DNA from: JAPOXR01 sp965214695
Lineage (GTDB): Bacteria > Pseudomonadota > Alphaproteobacteria > Rhodobacterales > Rhodobacteraceae
Assembly (NCBI GenBank): GCA_965214695.1
Contig: OZ243967.1
Location: forward strand, 1,488,001 to 1,552,000
Direction: 5' to 3'
Length of the DNA: 64,000 nt
Shown: one piece after another, positions 36,283 to 49,195 of the stretch
Position numbering within the stretch: the first letter of the stretch is position 1
Layout: every line of letters begins with the position of its first letter
Position numbers and translations under genes: made by a program
Notes under the pieces: model-generated
Database searches by the model: none
What the model was told of the DNA's origin: nothing
The model's input: the letters and a program-made list of their open reading frames with translations, nothing else

Positions 36283-36689
36283 ATCATGCACGAAAGCTCC
36301 GGCATCACGCCGACAGCTGGAAATTCCGATGACATTTGACCAGGAGTCTGATGACATATTGCCGCCCGTCCGGCCATCAGATTTTCATGCCGGGCCCGGC
36401 TGCAAGACCGCGCCTGCCATGACCGTTTGCATGAAATCGGCCGACGACTTGATGTGAAGATCCCCGCCCGGGCATGAAAGACCACGACGAGCAATACCGT
36501 CCGCAGAAGCGAGCCACGAAACAAACGTGTCGGAGGCCTGCGTCGCCGGCAGGCGGTGCGGGCAGCCCCGATCATGACCCGGCGTCAATCCCGCTGCGTG
36601 CGGTCTCCCGACAATGCGGGCGTTCAACTGGTCGGTTCGCATCCTTCGACTCTCAATCACCGACATGTTGCAGCAACGGTGCGGGCAGG
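36283..36689. other. intergenic region with an IS21-end-like sequence
   Basis: The bases at 36331-36349 (ACATTTGACCAGGAGTC) closely match the left end of the IS21-family element at 40606-40622. It may be a solitary remnant of another IS end close to the hipA truncation point. No gene is supported in the rest. Confidence 0.45.
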
Positions 36690-37680
36690 GTCACCGCCGA
36701 CCAGGTGCGGAAGCTGGCGCAGAACCTCCTCGGTCAGGTCGCCTCCGATCCAGCCCATGAGCGCGCCATGCCCACCCTCGCGGAGGCTCTCGAAGAGTGT
36801 ATGGCGGTCAATCCCAATCGTTCGAGACGGACAAACGAGTTCTGCCACTACGAGGCGAACCCCTACCTCGGCGACTGGTTTACCCGGCCTCTCGATACCG
36901 TCACCCGCCGCGACGTCGAATTCCGCTTCAACGCCATCACCGCCGACCATGGATGGTCGCCGGCCAACCGGGCCATATCCCTGTTGCGATCGGTCTATCG
37001 CCGGAGTTGCGTCGATTGGAATTGATTGCGCAATCCGGTCGATCCCTGGACCGCCGGCGGCGGCAAGTTGCACCGCAAGATGCGACGCAAGATCTCGACC
37101 CCGGCGGAAGTGTTGCCGTGCTGACGCGCCGGGATCGTGGCTGAAGTCTGCAATTCCGCGATCCGGGATGCGATGTGGCTCGAACTCTACGCCGGCATGT
37201 GTCGGGAGGAAATGCTGACACGCCGCGGGGAGCGGACCAACATGGAAGGGCCGACGTTCCGGGTCGAGGACATGAAGACTGGATTTCCCCCGCACTTTCG
37301 ATCAACCGGCAACTCGCAGTCATTCTCGAGCGCCGCAGAGCCGCGGTTGGCGACTATTCTGTGATTCCCGCGACTGCGTGTTCCCCCTACCCACCGGTGC
37401 CGCCGGCCATGTCCAGGATCCGCATCATCTCTACCCTCGCATCGGCAAGGCAGGCGGGGCCAAATTCTGGTCCCACGGCCTGCGGAACAGTCTTGTCACC
37501 GTCGCCGAGCGCGAACTCATCTTGTCTCCGTCGCTGACCGAGCGACTGGTCAACCATGCGCGCCCGAACGATGTCGCAGAAGGCTACGCGGCCGACTGGA
37601 CTGTGGCGCAGCTTCGCAAGCCGGCTCAGGGACTTGCGGACCGGATCGAAGCGCTGAAGTGTGGACTCGAAGCGCAGTAG
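36690..37680 (+). pseudogene. decayed tyrosine recombinase (phage-type integrase)
   Basis: Pieces of an integrase are spread over all three frames. VTADQVRKLAQNLLGQVA and PNRSRRTNEFCHYEANPYLGDW are from the arm/core-binding domain and are followed by a stop at about 37023. LRNPVDPW, KISTPAEVLP and LELYAGMCREEML (first active-site Arg region) come next with further stops and shifts. Finally GKAGGAKFWSHGLRNSLVTVAERE (HxxR box) and LVNHARPNDVAEGYAADWTVAQLR (His and Tyr region) end at 37680. The N-terminal domain is missing. It marks this region as an old integrated element. Confidence 0.8.
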
Positions 37681-37991
37681 TGCGCGACAGACTCTTTCCC
37701 AGGTTCGAAGAAAGCCATATTTCATTTGTAGCTTCGGGCCTGCTCAAAAGAAAAAAAGCCGGTGCTCCCGAACTGAAATGGGGGGTTGATACAATTTTTG
37801 CCCGGCTTATCATCGATGGCATGAACGGCGATCCAGACACCCACGATCATCTTGAGAAGCACAAACATAATGCCAAAGTATCGACAGCTCAGAGGCTGAC
37901 GGCAGGGAAGGGGGGAGGTTTTTGTCTTCCCTCTGGAAAGAAACAGCGATCCCGGCTATATGGTATACACGCATCCCGATGAAGTGACCAA
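37681..37991. other. intergenic region before the RelBE-type pair
   Basis: No gene is seen. The sequence is AT-richer than its surroundings and ends in a TATATGGTATACAC stretch (about 37959-37972), which could hold the -10 element and a small palindromic (GTATAC) operator of the toxin-antitoxin pair. Confidence 0.35.
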
Positions 37992-38225
37992 ATGAGCAAG
38001 CAAACTGCCGTCCGCCTTCCGGACGAAACCTATGCCCGCCTGAAGGCGCTTTCCGTCAGGACAGGCCGGACCGCGACGTTCTACATCCGCGAAGCGGTCG
38101 AAGAACACCTCCGGTCAATGGAGGACCTCTATGCTGCTGAACAGGCAATGATCGAGCATCGCAGGTCGGGCGAGCAATCCCTGTCCCTTGACGAGCTGGA
38201 TGCCGCGCTTGCCCTGGAAGATTGA
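37992..38225 (+). CDS. ribbon-helix-helix antitoxin (RelB/DUF6290-like)
   Basis: A 77-residue protein with an N-terminal ribbon-helix-helix fold (TAVRLPDETYARLKALSVRTGRTATFYIREAVEEHL, residues 5-40) and an acidic C-terminal tail (SLSLDELDAALALED) that should wrap the toxin. It overlaps the next gene by 26 bases. The ribosome site is weak. Typical first gene of a RelBE-type module. Confidence 0.85.
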   Translation: MSKQTAVRLPDETYARLKALSVRTGRTATFYIREAVEEHLRSMEDLYAAEQAMIEHRRSGEQSLSLDELDAALALED

Positions 38226-38478
38226 GGTCACAGCAGCTGCCGCACGACAGATCAAGGGTCTTGGTCCTTCCAATTCGGGGCGGATCAGGAAGTATTTGCG
38301 CGAGCGCCTCGCAACGCTTGATGATCCCCGCGGGCTCGGAAGGCCGCTGGCCGGCTCGGCGCTGGGCAATTTCTGGCGTTACCGGGTGGGTGACTACAGG
38401 TTGTTGTGCGAAATCAACGACGGCACGCTCACCGTTCTGGTCGTTGCTGTCGGCCACCGCCGTAACATCTATCGCTAG
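38200..38478 (+). CDS. RelE/ParE-superfamily toxin
   Basis: A 92-residue toxin. WKIEVTAAAARQIKGLGPSNSGRIRKYLRERLATLDDPRGLGRPLAG, then NFWRYRVGDYRLLCEINDGTLTVLVVAVGHRRNIYR, is the RelE fold with the conserved YR-x-GDYR-x-L and the C-terminal GHR-x-x-IYR. Basic residues needed for mRNA cleavage in RelE homologues (Arg in YRVGDYR, His/Arg in GHRR) are present, so it looks functional. ATG 38200 is the first plausible start; a TTG at 38188 is in frame. Target (mRNA on the ribosome versus gyrase) cannot be decided by eye. Confidence 0.87.
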   Translation: MPRLPWKIEVTAAAARQIKGLGPSNSGRIRKYLRERLATLDDPRGLGRPLAGSALGNFWRYRVGDYRLLCEINDGTLTVLVVAVGHRRNIYR

Positions 38479-38674
38479 ATGCACCTACCTCTCCTGCGCT
38501 ATTCGGCCCAGGAAGCGCGGCCAATTACCCTTGAACAACGCGGCAAGAGAACCCCAACCACCGGTTTCCGGCACACTGATTGACGCTGGATTCTCACCGC
38601 GAAATGTTGCGCGCCTATTCCGGTTTGTGACCCCGGTGAATTGCGACCGCCAGCAATGACCTCGGCTCGCAACA

Positions 38675-39078
38675 TCACCTCGCCGAAGAAGACATTGCAC
38701 CAGCTCTACGGACGTCTCGTGTTCAATATCCTGTGCGGCAACACCGACGATCACGCCCGCAACCATGCAGGCTTCTGGGATGGCGAGCACCTGACCCTGA
38801 CGCCTGCCTATGACATCTGCCCGCAAAGCGGCTCCGGCAATTTGGCCGGCCAGGCAATGCTGATTGTCGGAGACAACCGGACGAGCACGCTTGCGACCTG
38901 CATGGAGGCCGCGCCAAATTTCCAGCTGGGCCAGAGTGCAGCCAGGGACATCATCGACCGGCAGATCAACACCATCCGGGACGAATGGGACGATATCTGC
39001 GAGGAAGCCGCATTGACCGAAATCGAACGCAACCAGTTCGGCCAGCGCATGTTCCTGAATGACAGCATCTTCGAGGGC
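38675..39078 (+). repeat. 404-bp direct repeat, copy 2 (hipA 3' part)
   Basis: Direct repeat partner of 35876-36279. The 2.4 kb between copies contains the integrase remnant and the RelBE-type pair, so homologous recombination between the copies would delete or duplicate these. Confidence 0.95.
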
Positions 39079-39099
39079 ATGGCCAAGGGCCTGCGGTGA
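38675..39099 (+). pseudogene. hipA 3'-terminal fragment (duplicate)
   Basis: A promoterless piece of hipA carrying only the last about 140 codons (PKKTLHQLYGRLVFNILCGNTDDHARNHAGFW ... IFEGMAKGLR). The catalytic loop is present, but the N-terminal half, including the ATP-binding loop, is absent, so it cannot be an active kinase. Its natural-looking C-terminus (MAKGLR) suggests that this fragment, not the complete gene at 35020, keeps the ancestral 3' end. Confidence 0.9.
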
Positions 39100-39406
39100 T
39101 CGAGACCCTGTCGTGGCAGTGCCCATATTGATGGACATCCACCATCCCGGACGGACCAGTCGCCGAAAGACGAGTGGCCTCGACCTGCCTGGCATGCAAA
39201 TCAGCATCGGCCTCTTTCAGACGCTTCGGTTCGGAGCCGGCCTCGCAGCCGGGGAGTTTGCTGAACCGGAACGGCCAACGGGTCGCGTAACCTTGCGCCT
39301 TGATCCTGGCTGGGAGACACTGAAGATGGCACCGGGAAGCCCTGGCCCGAGCCCCGCAAGGCAAGGCGATCAGTAGTCGACAACCGGGCAGACACCGCGC
39401 CAATCC
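39100..39406. other. intergenic region, no gene recognised
   Basis: Sequence between the hipA fragment and the 23-bp repeat array. No gene, hairpin or repeat was found. Confidence 0.4.
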
Positions 39407-39486
39407 TTCAATTGGCCGACCTGCAAATTTGCATTTGGCCGCACCTCTATCTTGCAGTTGGCCGTATCCTTACTTTCAATTGGACG
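39407..39486 (+). repeat. array of 23-bp direct repeats upstream of the DUF4143-like ATPase
   Basis: Four units begin at 39407, 39430, 39453 and 39475 (spacing 23, 23, 22). Their cores read TTCAATTGGCCG, TGCATTTGGCCG, TGCAGTTGGCCG and TTCAATTGGACG. The last unit touches the ATG at 39487. Spacing of about two helical turns and position over the gene start suggest a regulator binding array. Confidence 0.75.
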
Positions 39487-39945
39487 ATGTCGTGCCCAAA
39501 ACTCTACCCTCGTTCCATCGAGCGCTTGCTTGTCGAGGCGCACGACGATTCGCGGGTCGTGTTGATCCACGGCCCACGCCAGTGTGGCAAGACAACACTC
39601 GCCCGGTTCACCTGCTCACCGAACATGCTTGCCTGGCATGACAGCCACTCGACCGGGAGCAGGAATCGGCTTGCCTCCGGATACTCACGGGAAAACCGGG
39701 ACTACAGCTACTTCAGTCTTGACGACCCCGCCACCAGAGACGGTGCCCGGGCAGACCCGACGGGTTTCGTGCTTGACTCGCCGCCCGAACTACCCGAGCC
39801 GAAACATGTGCGCCGTGACCTTGACGAACTGAAGAGGTTTTTCGATGCGGCGAACGAGCGCCGTAGAAAGCTGAAAAAAGCACGGTCATATGAGGAAGAC
39901 CTGGAACCGGTAATCCTTTCGGCGCGACAGATTGGGCTCTCGTGA
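39487..39945 (+). pseudogene. truncated AAA ATPase of the DUF4143 type
   Basis: The first about 105 codons give LYPRSIERLLVEAHDDSRVVLIHGPRQCGKTTLAR (Walker A GPRQCGKT at about 26-33) and NRDYSYFSLDDPATRDGARADPTGFV, the start of the ATPase family whose C-terminus is DUF4143. The family is normally about 380-420 residues. Here the Walker B and DUF4143 parts are replaced after about residue 105 by an unrelated basic tail (PEPKHVRRDLDELKRFFDAANERRRKLKKARSYEED), apparently from another reading frame or gene. Probably inactive. Confidence 0.7.
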
Positions 39946-40101
39946 ACCGAACCCCGGCTTCGCCAAGCTTCCGCCGGCCCAAGCTCCACCGAACTCTTCT
40001 GCCTCTTCGGCCAATGCGGGTAACGATTCCTCGGACGATTTGACGGAAACGCCGTGGGTCACCGTTACGCGTCAGAGACTTATGGGGATACGGCATGATT
40101 T
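39946..40101. other. short non-coding stretch between truncated genes
   Basis: It lies between the truncated ATPase and the 24-bp repeat array. No gene is supported. Confidence 0.3.
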
Positions 40102-40188
40102 ACGTGTAATCATACAGCTCTATTGACTTGCGATGATGAAGCGCGATGGACTTGTAATTATACAGCATGTTTAACTTGTATCACCGCG
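40102..40188 (+). repeat. array of 24-bp direct repeats upstream of the Fic-type gene
   Basis: Units start at 40102, 40126, 40150 and 40174, exactly 24 bases apart. They open ACGTGTAATCATACAGC, ACTTGCGATGATGAAGC, ACTTGTAATTATACAGC and ACTTGTATCACC. Units 1 and 3 contain the dyad TGTA-N4-TACA. The array ends 13 bases before ATG 40202, mirroring the array upstream of the DUF4143-type gene but with a different word. Confidence 0.75.
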
Positions 40189-40201
40189 TGGACGGACCGG
40201 T

Positions 40202-40612
40202 ATGGTCAAACCGAATGAGAAACTCGCTGCGTCGCTGGCGCAGCTTCAAAAGCTCCGGAAAGGCGGACGGCGCGTCTTCCGCTCCGGCGAGTTTACGCGC
40301 GTTCACCGCGAGCGGCTAGCCGGCAGCGGCTTCCTGCGAAAGGTCATGAAGGGCTGGCTGATCTCGTCCAGCCCGGATGCCGATCCCAGCGATACGACCC
40401 CGTGGTTCGCTTCGTTCTGGGAGTTCTGTGTGGCCTATTGCACCGCCAGGTTCGGGCAGGACTGGCACCTGTCGCCGGGGCAGTCATTGCTGATCCATGC
40501 TGAAAACACCGTCACCCCGCAGCAGGTCATCATCTATACCCCCAAGGGTACCAACAACACAGTCGAGTTGCTGTTCGGCACGACTTTGTATGGAAAGTCC
40601 GACAACATTTGA
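40202..40612 (+). pseudogene. Fic-protein-type N-terminal fragment, cut by the IS21 element
   Basis: A 136-codon fragment: KLAASLAQLQKLRKGGRRVFRSGEFTRVHRERLAGSGFLRKVMKGWLISS, then TPWFASFWEFCVAYCTARFGQDWHLSPGQSLLIHAENTVTPQQVIIYTPKGTNNTVELLFGTTLY. This resembles the N-terminal domain of a group of cell-filamentation (Fic) proteins; the AMPylating HPFxxGNG core is absent. The stop codon TGA (40610-40612) is formed by the first three bases of the IS. I find no continuation beyond the right IS end. The assignment to the Fic-linked family is from memory of this N-domain. Confidence 0.6.
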
Positions 40613-40657
40613 CCAGGAATCCTGCCGTACTTGACCAGGAATCCTGTCACACTTGAC
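40609..40657 (+). repeat. IS21 left terminal inverted repeat
   Basis: The outer about 49 bases match the reverse complement of 43419-43467 almost completely. They contain two full TTGACCAGGAATCCTG boxes and the start of a third. Confidence 0.85.
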
Positions 40658-40795
40658 CAGGAATCCTGCCGTACTTGACGGCAGATCCGGCCGTATCTGA
40701 CGGCCCGGTCCGCGTGCCCACCGACGCCTCCCCGGCTTCGTCCCCACTGCCTCTCCCGGTACCTCCGCATCGATGCAGAATCGACACGAGGAGGA

Positions 40796-42397
40796 ATGGG
40801 CATGAGGAAAGCCGTCATGATCGACATCAGGGACATCCTGCGCCTGCGCCACGCGCTTGGCCTGACACGAAACGATATCGCTGCCGCGCTCGGCGTCAGC
40901 GCCGGCACGGTATCGAACATACTGAAAAGGGCAGAGGCGGCATCGCTGTCCTGCTGGCCGCTTCCCGAGGAACTGGACGACACGGCGCTGCGGGACCGGC
41001 TCTACCCGCAGGCCAGGCGCGACAGCGAATGCGCACAGCCCGACTGGGAGACCATCATCACCGAGTACAGGGCTCCCCGCAAGCGACGCCAGCCGAAGCT
41101 GACCCGCCAGCAGCTTTGGCGCGAATACCACGACGAGACCATCGTCCAGGGCGGCACCCCCTACAGCCGCAGCCGGTTCTTTGCCCTGATGCGGGATCAG
41201 ATGCAGGGGCCGCATGCGGAGACGAAGATGCGCTTCGACTATGCGCCGGGACATTGCGGCATGTCCGACTTCTCGGGCAAGACGCTGCCCCTTCGCACCG
41301 CCACCGGCGAGACCGATGTCGAGATCTTCGTTGCCGTGCTGCCGCATTCCAATCTGGTCTACGCCGAGGCGGTGCCAAGCCAGAAGATCTGCCACTGGGC
41401 GATGGCGCACCGCCGCGCCATGGAATACTTCGGCGGCACGCCCACGATCTGGATCATCGACAACCTCAAATCCGGGGTCGTCAAGGCGGACCGCGAGGAT
41501 CCTCTTCTCAATCCGACCTTCCGCGAGTTCGCCCGGCATTACGGTCTGGCAATCATCCCGGCACGCTCGAAGGCACCGACGGACAAGGCTCCGGTGGAAT
41601 CGGCGGTCAAGGCAGTCCAGTCGCGCATCCTGCTGGCCCTGCGCCGCCAGACCTTCTTCTCCATCGGGGCGATGAACACCGCCATCCGGCCCGAACTCGA
41701 CAAGCTCAATGACGCGCCGATGGCATCGGGTGAGCGCCGCCGCCAGCTGTTCGAGGCCTCCGAGCGCGCTGCCCTCGGACGGTTGCCCGCACATCCCTGG
41801 GAATGGGCCGAGTGGCTGACCCGCAAGGTGGCACCGAATGGTCATGTCGCCTACGGGCGCAACCACTACTCGGTGCCCGAGGGCCATATCGGCCGAATGG
41901 CCTGCCTGCGCGTCAGCGAGCGCATGGTCGAGGTGTTCCTTGACCGGGGCGGCGAGCGGATCGCCGTTCATCGGCTGGCGACCGGGCGCAACAGATACGC
42001 CACCGAACCGGCACATATGCCGGATCGCCTCAAGGCCGTCCGTGACATCCGCCGACCGGATTACGGCGACATCCTGCTTCGCAAGGCCCGCCAGATCGGC
42101 GAGCACGCGCTGGCCTGGGCCGAGCGCTGCATGGCCTCCCGGGACTTCCCCCAGCAGGCCTACACCACCGTGCAGGGCATGACCCGCCTTGCCGAGAGAC
42201 ATGGCGAGGCCCGTGTCGAGGCGGTCTGCGCCGAGGCGCTGGAGTTGGACCGCCTCGCCTCCGGCTTCCTCAGGGAGCGCCTCAAGGGTGGCGACAAACC
42301 GGCCCCGCCCCGCCCGGAGCCGGACGAAATCATCCCCAATCATTCGAACATCCGCGGCGGATCCTACTACTCGACAACGAAAGGAGAGAAGACATGA
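40796..42397 (+). CDS. istA: IS21 transposase IstA
   Basis: A 533-residue transposase. An N-terminal HTH (IRDILRLRHALGLTRNDIAAALGVSAGTVSNILKR, about 10-45) precedes an rve integrase core: first Asp in GMSDFSGKT, second Asp in WIIDNLKSGV, Glu in KAPVESAVKAVQ. The C-terminal domain includes HPWEWAEWLTRKVAPNGHVAYGRNHYSVP. ATG 40796 follows GAGGAGG. All catalytic residues are kept, so IstA itself appears intact. Its stop overlaps the istB start (ATGA at 42394-42397). Confidence 0.93.
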   Translation: MGMRKAVMIDIRDILRLRHALGLTRNDIAAALGVSAGTVSNILKRAEAASLSCWPLPEELDDTALRDRLYPQARRDSECAQPDWETIITEYRAPRKRRQPKLTRQQLWREYHDETIVQGGTPYSRSRFFALMRDQMQGPHAETKMRFDYAPGHCGMSDFSGKTLPLRTATGETDVEIFVAVLPHSNLVYAEAVPSQKICHWAMAHRRAMEYFGGTPTIWIIDNLKSGVVKADREDPLLNPTFREFARHYGLAIIPARSKAPTDKAPVESAVKAVQSRILLALRRQTFFSIGAMNTAIRPELDKLNDAPMASGERRRQLFEASERAALGRLPAHPWEWAEWLTRKVAPNGHVAYGRNHYSVPEGHIGRMACLRVSERMVEVFLDRGGERIAVHRLATGRNRYATEPAHMPDRLKAVRDIRRPDYGDILLRKARQIGEHALAWAERCMASRDFPQQAYTTVQGMTRLAERHGEARVEAVCAEALELDRLASGFLRERLKGGDKPAPPRPEPDEIIPNHSNIRGGSYYSTTKGEKT

Positions 42398-43150
42398 CAC
42401 TCAGACAACCCAATATCGAACGCATGCTGCAGATCGGCCTTGCCGGCATGGCCGAGGCGCTGGAGGAGCAGCATGACATTGCCGACATGGCCGAACTTGC
42501 CTTCGATGACCGCCTGGCCATGCTGCTTGAGCGGGAAGTCATGCACCGTGACCGCAAGAGCTGCCTGGGCCATCTGCGTCAGGCCCAGCTTCGCATCCGC
42601 GCCGATGTGCAGGATGCAGGCTTTCGGCCGGCCGCGGCATCGCCCGCAGCACGCTGACCCAGCTTGCCGCCGGTGACTGGATCCGGCAGGGGATCAACCT
42701 GATCGTGGAAGGGCCAACCGGGTCGGGCAAGACCTTTCTCGTCTGCGCCCTGGCGCACCAGGCCTGCCGCCAGAAACAGTCCACGCTCTATCGCCGGGTT
42801 CCGGAGCTGGTCACGGCGCTGGCCCGGGCCCGGGAGAAGGGGACGCATGAGCGGCTGATGCGCCGCCTGGCCAAGGTCTCGCTGCTGGTGGCAGGCGGCT
42901 GGGGCCTGCAGGGCTTTGCCGCCGAGGGCAGGCGCGACCTGCTGGAGATCGCCGAGCAGCGCTACGGGCGCAAATCCATCGTCATCGCCAGCCAGATACC
43001 CGTGGATCGCTGGCCTGCGGTGATCGGGGAATCAACCATTGCCGATGCTGTCCTCGATCGCATCGTCCACAACGCCTACCGCATCGAGCTTGCCGGCTTG
43101 CGCAGCGCAAGCGGAACCGGCCGCCGCCGCTGGACGGCAGCAGTACGTGA
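42394..43150 (+). pseudogene. istB: IS21 helper ATPase IstB, inactivated
   Basis: The expected about 250-residue IstB is spread over three frames. The first frame gives IERMLQIGLAGMAEALEEQ ... RQAQLRIRADVQDAGF and breaks at about 42630 (GGCCGGCCGCGG). The second resumes GRGIARSTLTQLAAGDWIRQGINLIVEGPTGSGKT (Walker A) and runs to NAYRIELAG. The natural end RKRNRPPPLDGSST with stop at 43148-43150 is in a third frame. In addition, the Walker B acidic pair is lost: LLVAGGWGL where active IstB has an LLILDDWG-type sequence. Two frameshifts plus the missing Asp residues make this copy non-functional for IstA targeting. Confidence 0.87.
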
Positions 43151-43418
43151 GGGGGCGCCGGCAAGCCGGCGTGGAGATGCGCCTTCGGCGCGGCAGGGGC
43201 ACCTGCGGCGCCGGCGGCGTGGTTGCGATTCCCGGGATATGCGGCGGCCCGGCTGACTTGACGAGCCAGCCGCCGCATCCAGCGTCGAGTTGTCAATCAG
43301 GATTGGCTCGCTTACGCTCGCAAGGGGCTGGCCTTCGGCCAGCTCGTCAGCACCAACAGGGAAGGAATGAACTCAGGCATCATCTCCGGAAGAGACAGCG
43401 CTTCGCGCGGACCGGGTC

Positions 43419-43467
43419 GTCAAGTGTGACAGGATTCCTGGTCAAGTACGGCAGGATTCCTGGTCAA
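43419..43467 (-). repeat. IS21 right terminal inverted repeat
   Basis: The reverse complement reads TTGACCAGGAATCCTG twice at 22-bp spacing and matches the left end at 40609-40657. Confidence 0.85.
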
Positions 43468-43675
43468 GTGGGCCGGACTCTCCAACTCGTCAGACACCCG
43501 CCTCCGAGGCATGGCATTTGATGCTGTCAGCGATTCTCGCAACAGTTGCGGGACACAGCATGTCCGACCGCGCACCGAGAAATCGAACCTCCATCGGCTA
43601 CACGAAATCACATCCCCGGCCCGGGCCGTGTTGACCATGTGTAGACAGCGGCCAAATCGACAAATTCCCAGAATC

Positions 43676-43710
43676 GAAAAGCCCCTGAAAACATCAATGT
43701 TTTCAGGGGC
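43676..43710 (-). terminator. Rho-independent terminator of the rRNA operon
   Basis: GCCCCTGAAAACAT and its exact complement (43681-43694 / 43697-43710) form a 14-bp stem with a two-base loop, followed on the minus strand by TTTT. It lies just beyond tRNA-fMet and ends the rrn transcript. Confidence 0.9.
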
Positions 43711-43714
43711 GTCG

Positions 43715-43793
<79 letters not shown>

Positions 43794-43855
43794 TCATTCC
43801 GGAATTTCGTGGCCATGGCGGCCACCATCGTCGAAGACAGCGACATGTGCTGATC

Positions 43856-43970
43856 TGGTCTGGCAGCGACCTACTCTCCCACGCCTTAAGACGCAGTACC
43901 ATCGGCGCAACGGTGCTTAACCATCGAGTTCGGAATGGGATCGGGTGTTTCACTCGTGCCATGACCACCA
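43856..43970 (-). rRNA. rrf: 5S ribosomal RNA
   Basis: The minus strand shows the 5S hallmarks CCCGATCCCATTCCGAACTCG and GGGAGAGTAGGTCGCTGCC, about 115 nt in all. Ends are estimated to within a few bases. Confidence 0.93.
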
Positions 43971-44035
43971 AACCAGAACAACACATGTCGTCACGAGACA
44001 CAGCCTTCAAAGCCTTGCTTCTACTGGATCAAATC

Positions 44036-46853
<2,818 letters not shown>

Positions 46854-47067
46854 GATCCAGAAAAAGCCAGGCTTTTCCTGGTGTCAGAAGCTGGTACTTC
46901 CCATGTCCGGGCGAACCCGGACCGGTCAGTGTCTTGACTTGGAAAGACTGCTGTCCTGCCGGAGATCAGCTCCGGCGCGGCGGCATTCAACCGGAATGCC
47001 ACCGGACAACGTCTCGTGTTTCTCTGTCTTCACGATGTCAAATTCCAGTTGCCGGAAGACCGACACC

Positions 47068-47143
47068 TGGTGGAGCGTACCGGGATCGAACCGGTGACCT
47101 CCTGATTGCAAATCAGACGCTCTCCCTACTGAGCTAACGCCCC
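47068..47143 (-). tRNA. tRNA-Ala (TGC)
   Basis: A 76-nt cloverleaf, anticodon TGC in TTTGCAA, encoded CCA. It lies in the 16S-23S spacer, nine bases from tRNA-Ile. Confidence 0.96.
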
Positions 47144-47151
47144 GGAGTATC

Positions 47152-47228
<77 letters not shown>

Positions 47229-47349
47229 GTACAAACGGTCCGGCGGCGGCCTGAATTCAGTCTTGAAGAGATATGAGGACGGCCTGGCTGTTTGCCCCGA
47301 AGGGCTGCCAAGTCGTCATCCGAGGCGGCTGGCGCCGCCTGCGGACAAC

Positions 47350-48836
<1,487 letters not shown>

Positions 48837-48981
48837 AAACGCCTGTCGGCGTCCTTGACGTCTGAACCTACGCACATCACTGCCGGCCCCCGATGGAACC
48901 GGCAAAAGCGAACCCGAATCATCGGCCGAAGCCTATCGGGCTGATATGCATTGGCTCTTCCGTCGTAATGACCAAGCCGCC

Positions 48982-49010
48982 CGCATATCTCTTCAATTCC
49001 AAAATTTCAA
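48982..49010 (-). promoter_or_regulatory. candidate rRNA operon promoter
   Basis: On the minus strand TTGAAA (49010-49005) and TATGCG (48987-48982) are 17 bases apart, about 145 bases before the 16S 5' end. The rest of the 48837-49195 leader shows no gene. The hexamers are only moderate matches. Confidence 0.3.
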
Positions 49011-49195
49011 AGAGCGTACGATACCAGCCCCAATGTATCCCATTCAAGATCGCACAAGGACCGAACCGTTCTGATATCCCGCATCCGAATGTCGCCATTC
49101 ATGGTGCGGAGGGGCTGTATACTTCCAACGATTCGGCGGCGCAACAGGTAAATTCGCCAGTTGCAAAGAAAAAATCCTTGCGCCCGGCCCTGCCC

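Larger units (their letters stand above)
40610..43466 (+). mobile_element. IS21-family insertion sequence
   Basis: A 2.86 kb element with istA and istB in tandem. The ends are 5'-TGACC...GGTCA-3'. Each terminus holds repeated copies of TTGACCAGGAATCCTG: left at 40609, 40631, 40653 and a diverged one at 40675 (22-bp period); right at 43419-43467 in inverted orientation. No target duplication is visible (left flank ACATT, right flank AGTGG). The element interrupts the Fic-type gene. Confidence 0.9.

Noticed and set aside
40609..40700. Regular 22-bp repeats that at first resemble a short CRISPR array.
   Set aside because: There are no spacers of unique sequence, no cas genes, and the repeats are inverted at the other end of an IS21 element, where multiple terminal boxes are normal.
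40605..43471. Target-site duplication around the IS21 element.
   Set aside because: Left (ACATT) and right (AGTGG) flanks do not match at any length from 4 to 8 bases.
43648..43661. A reverse-strand GATTTGGCCGC resembling the 23-bp array core at 39430.
   Set aside because: A single 10-base match with no repetition or nearby gene of that type is likely chance.
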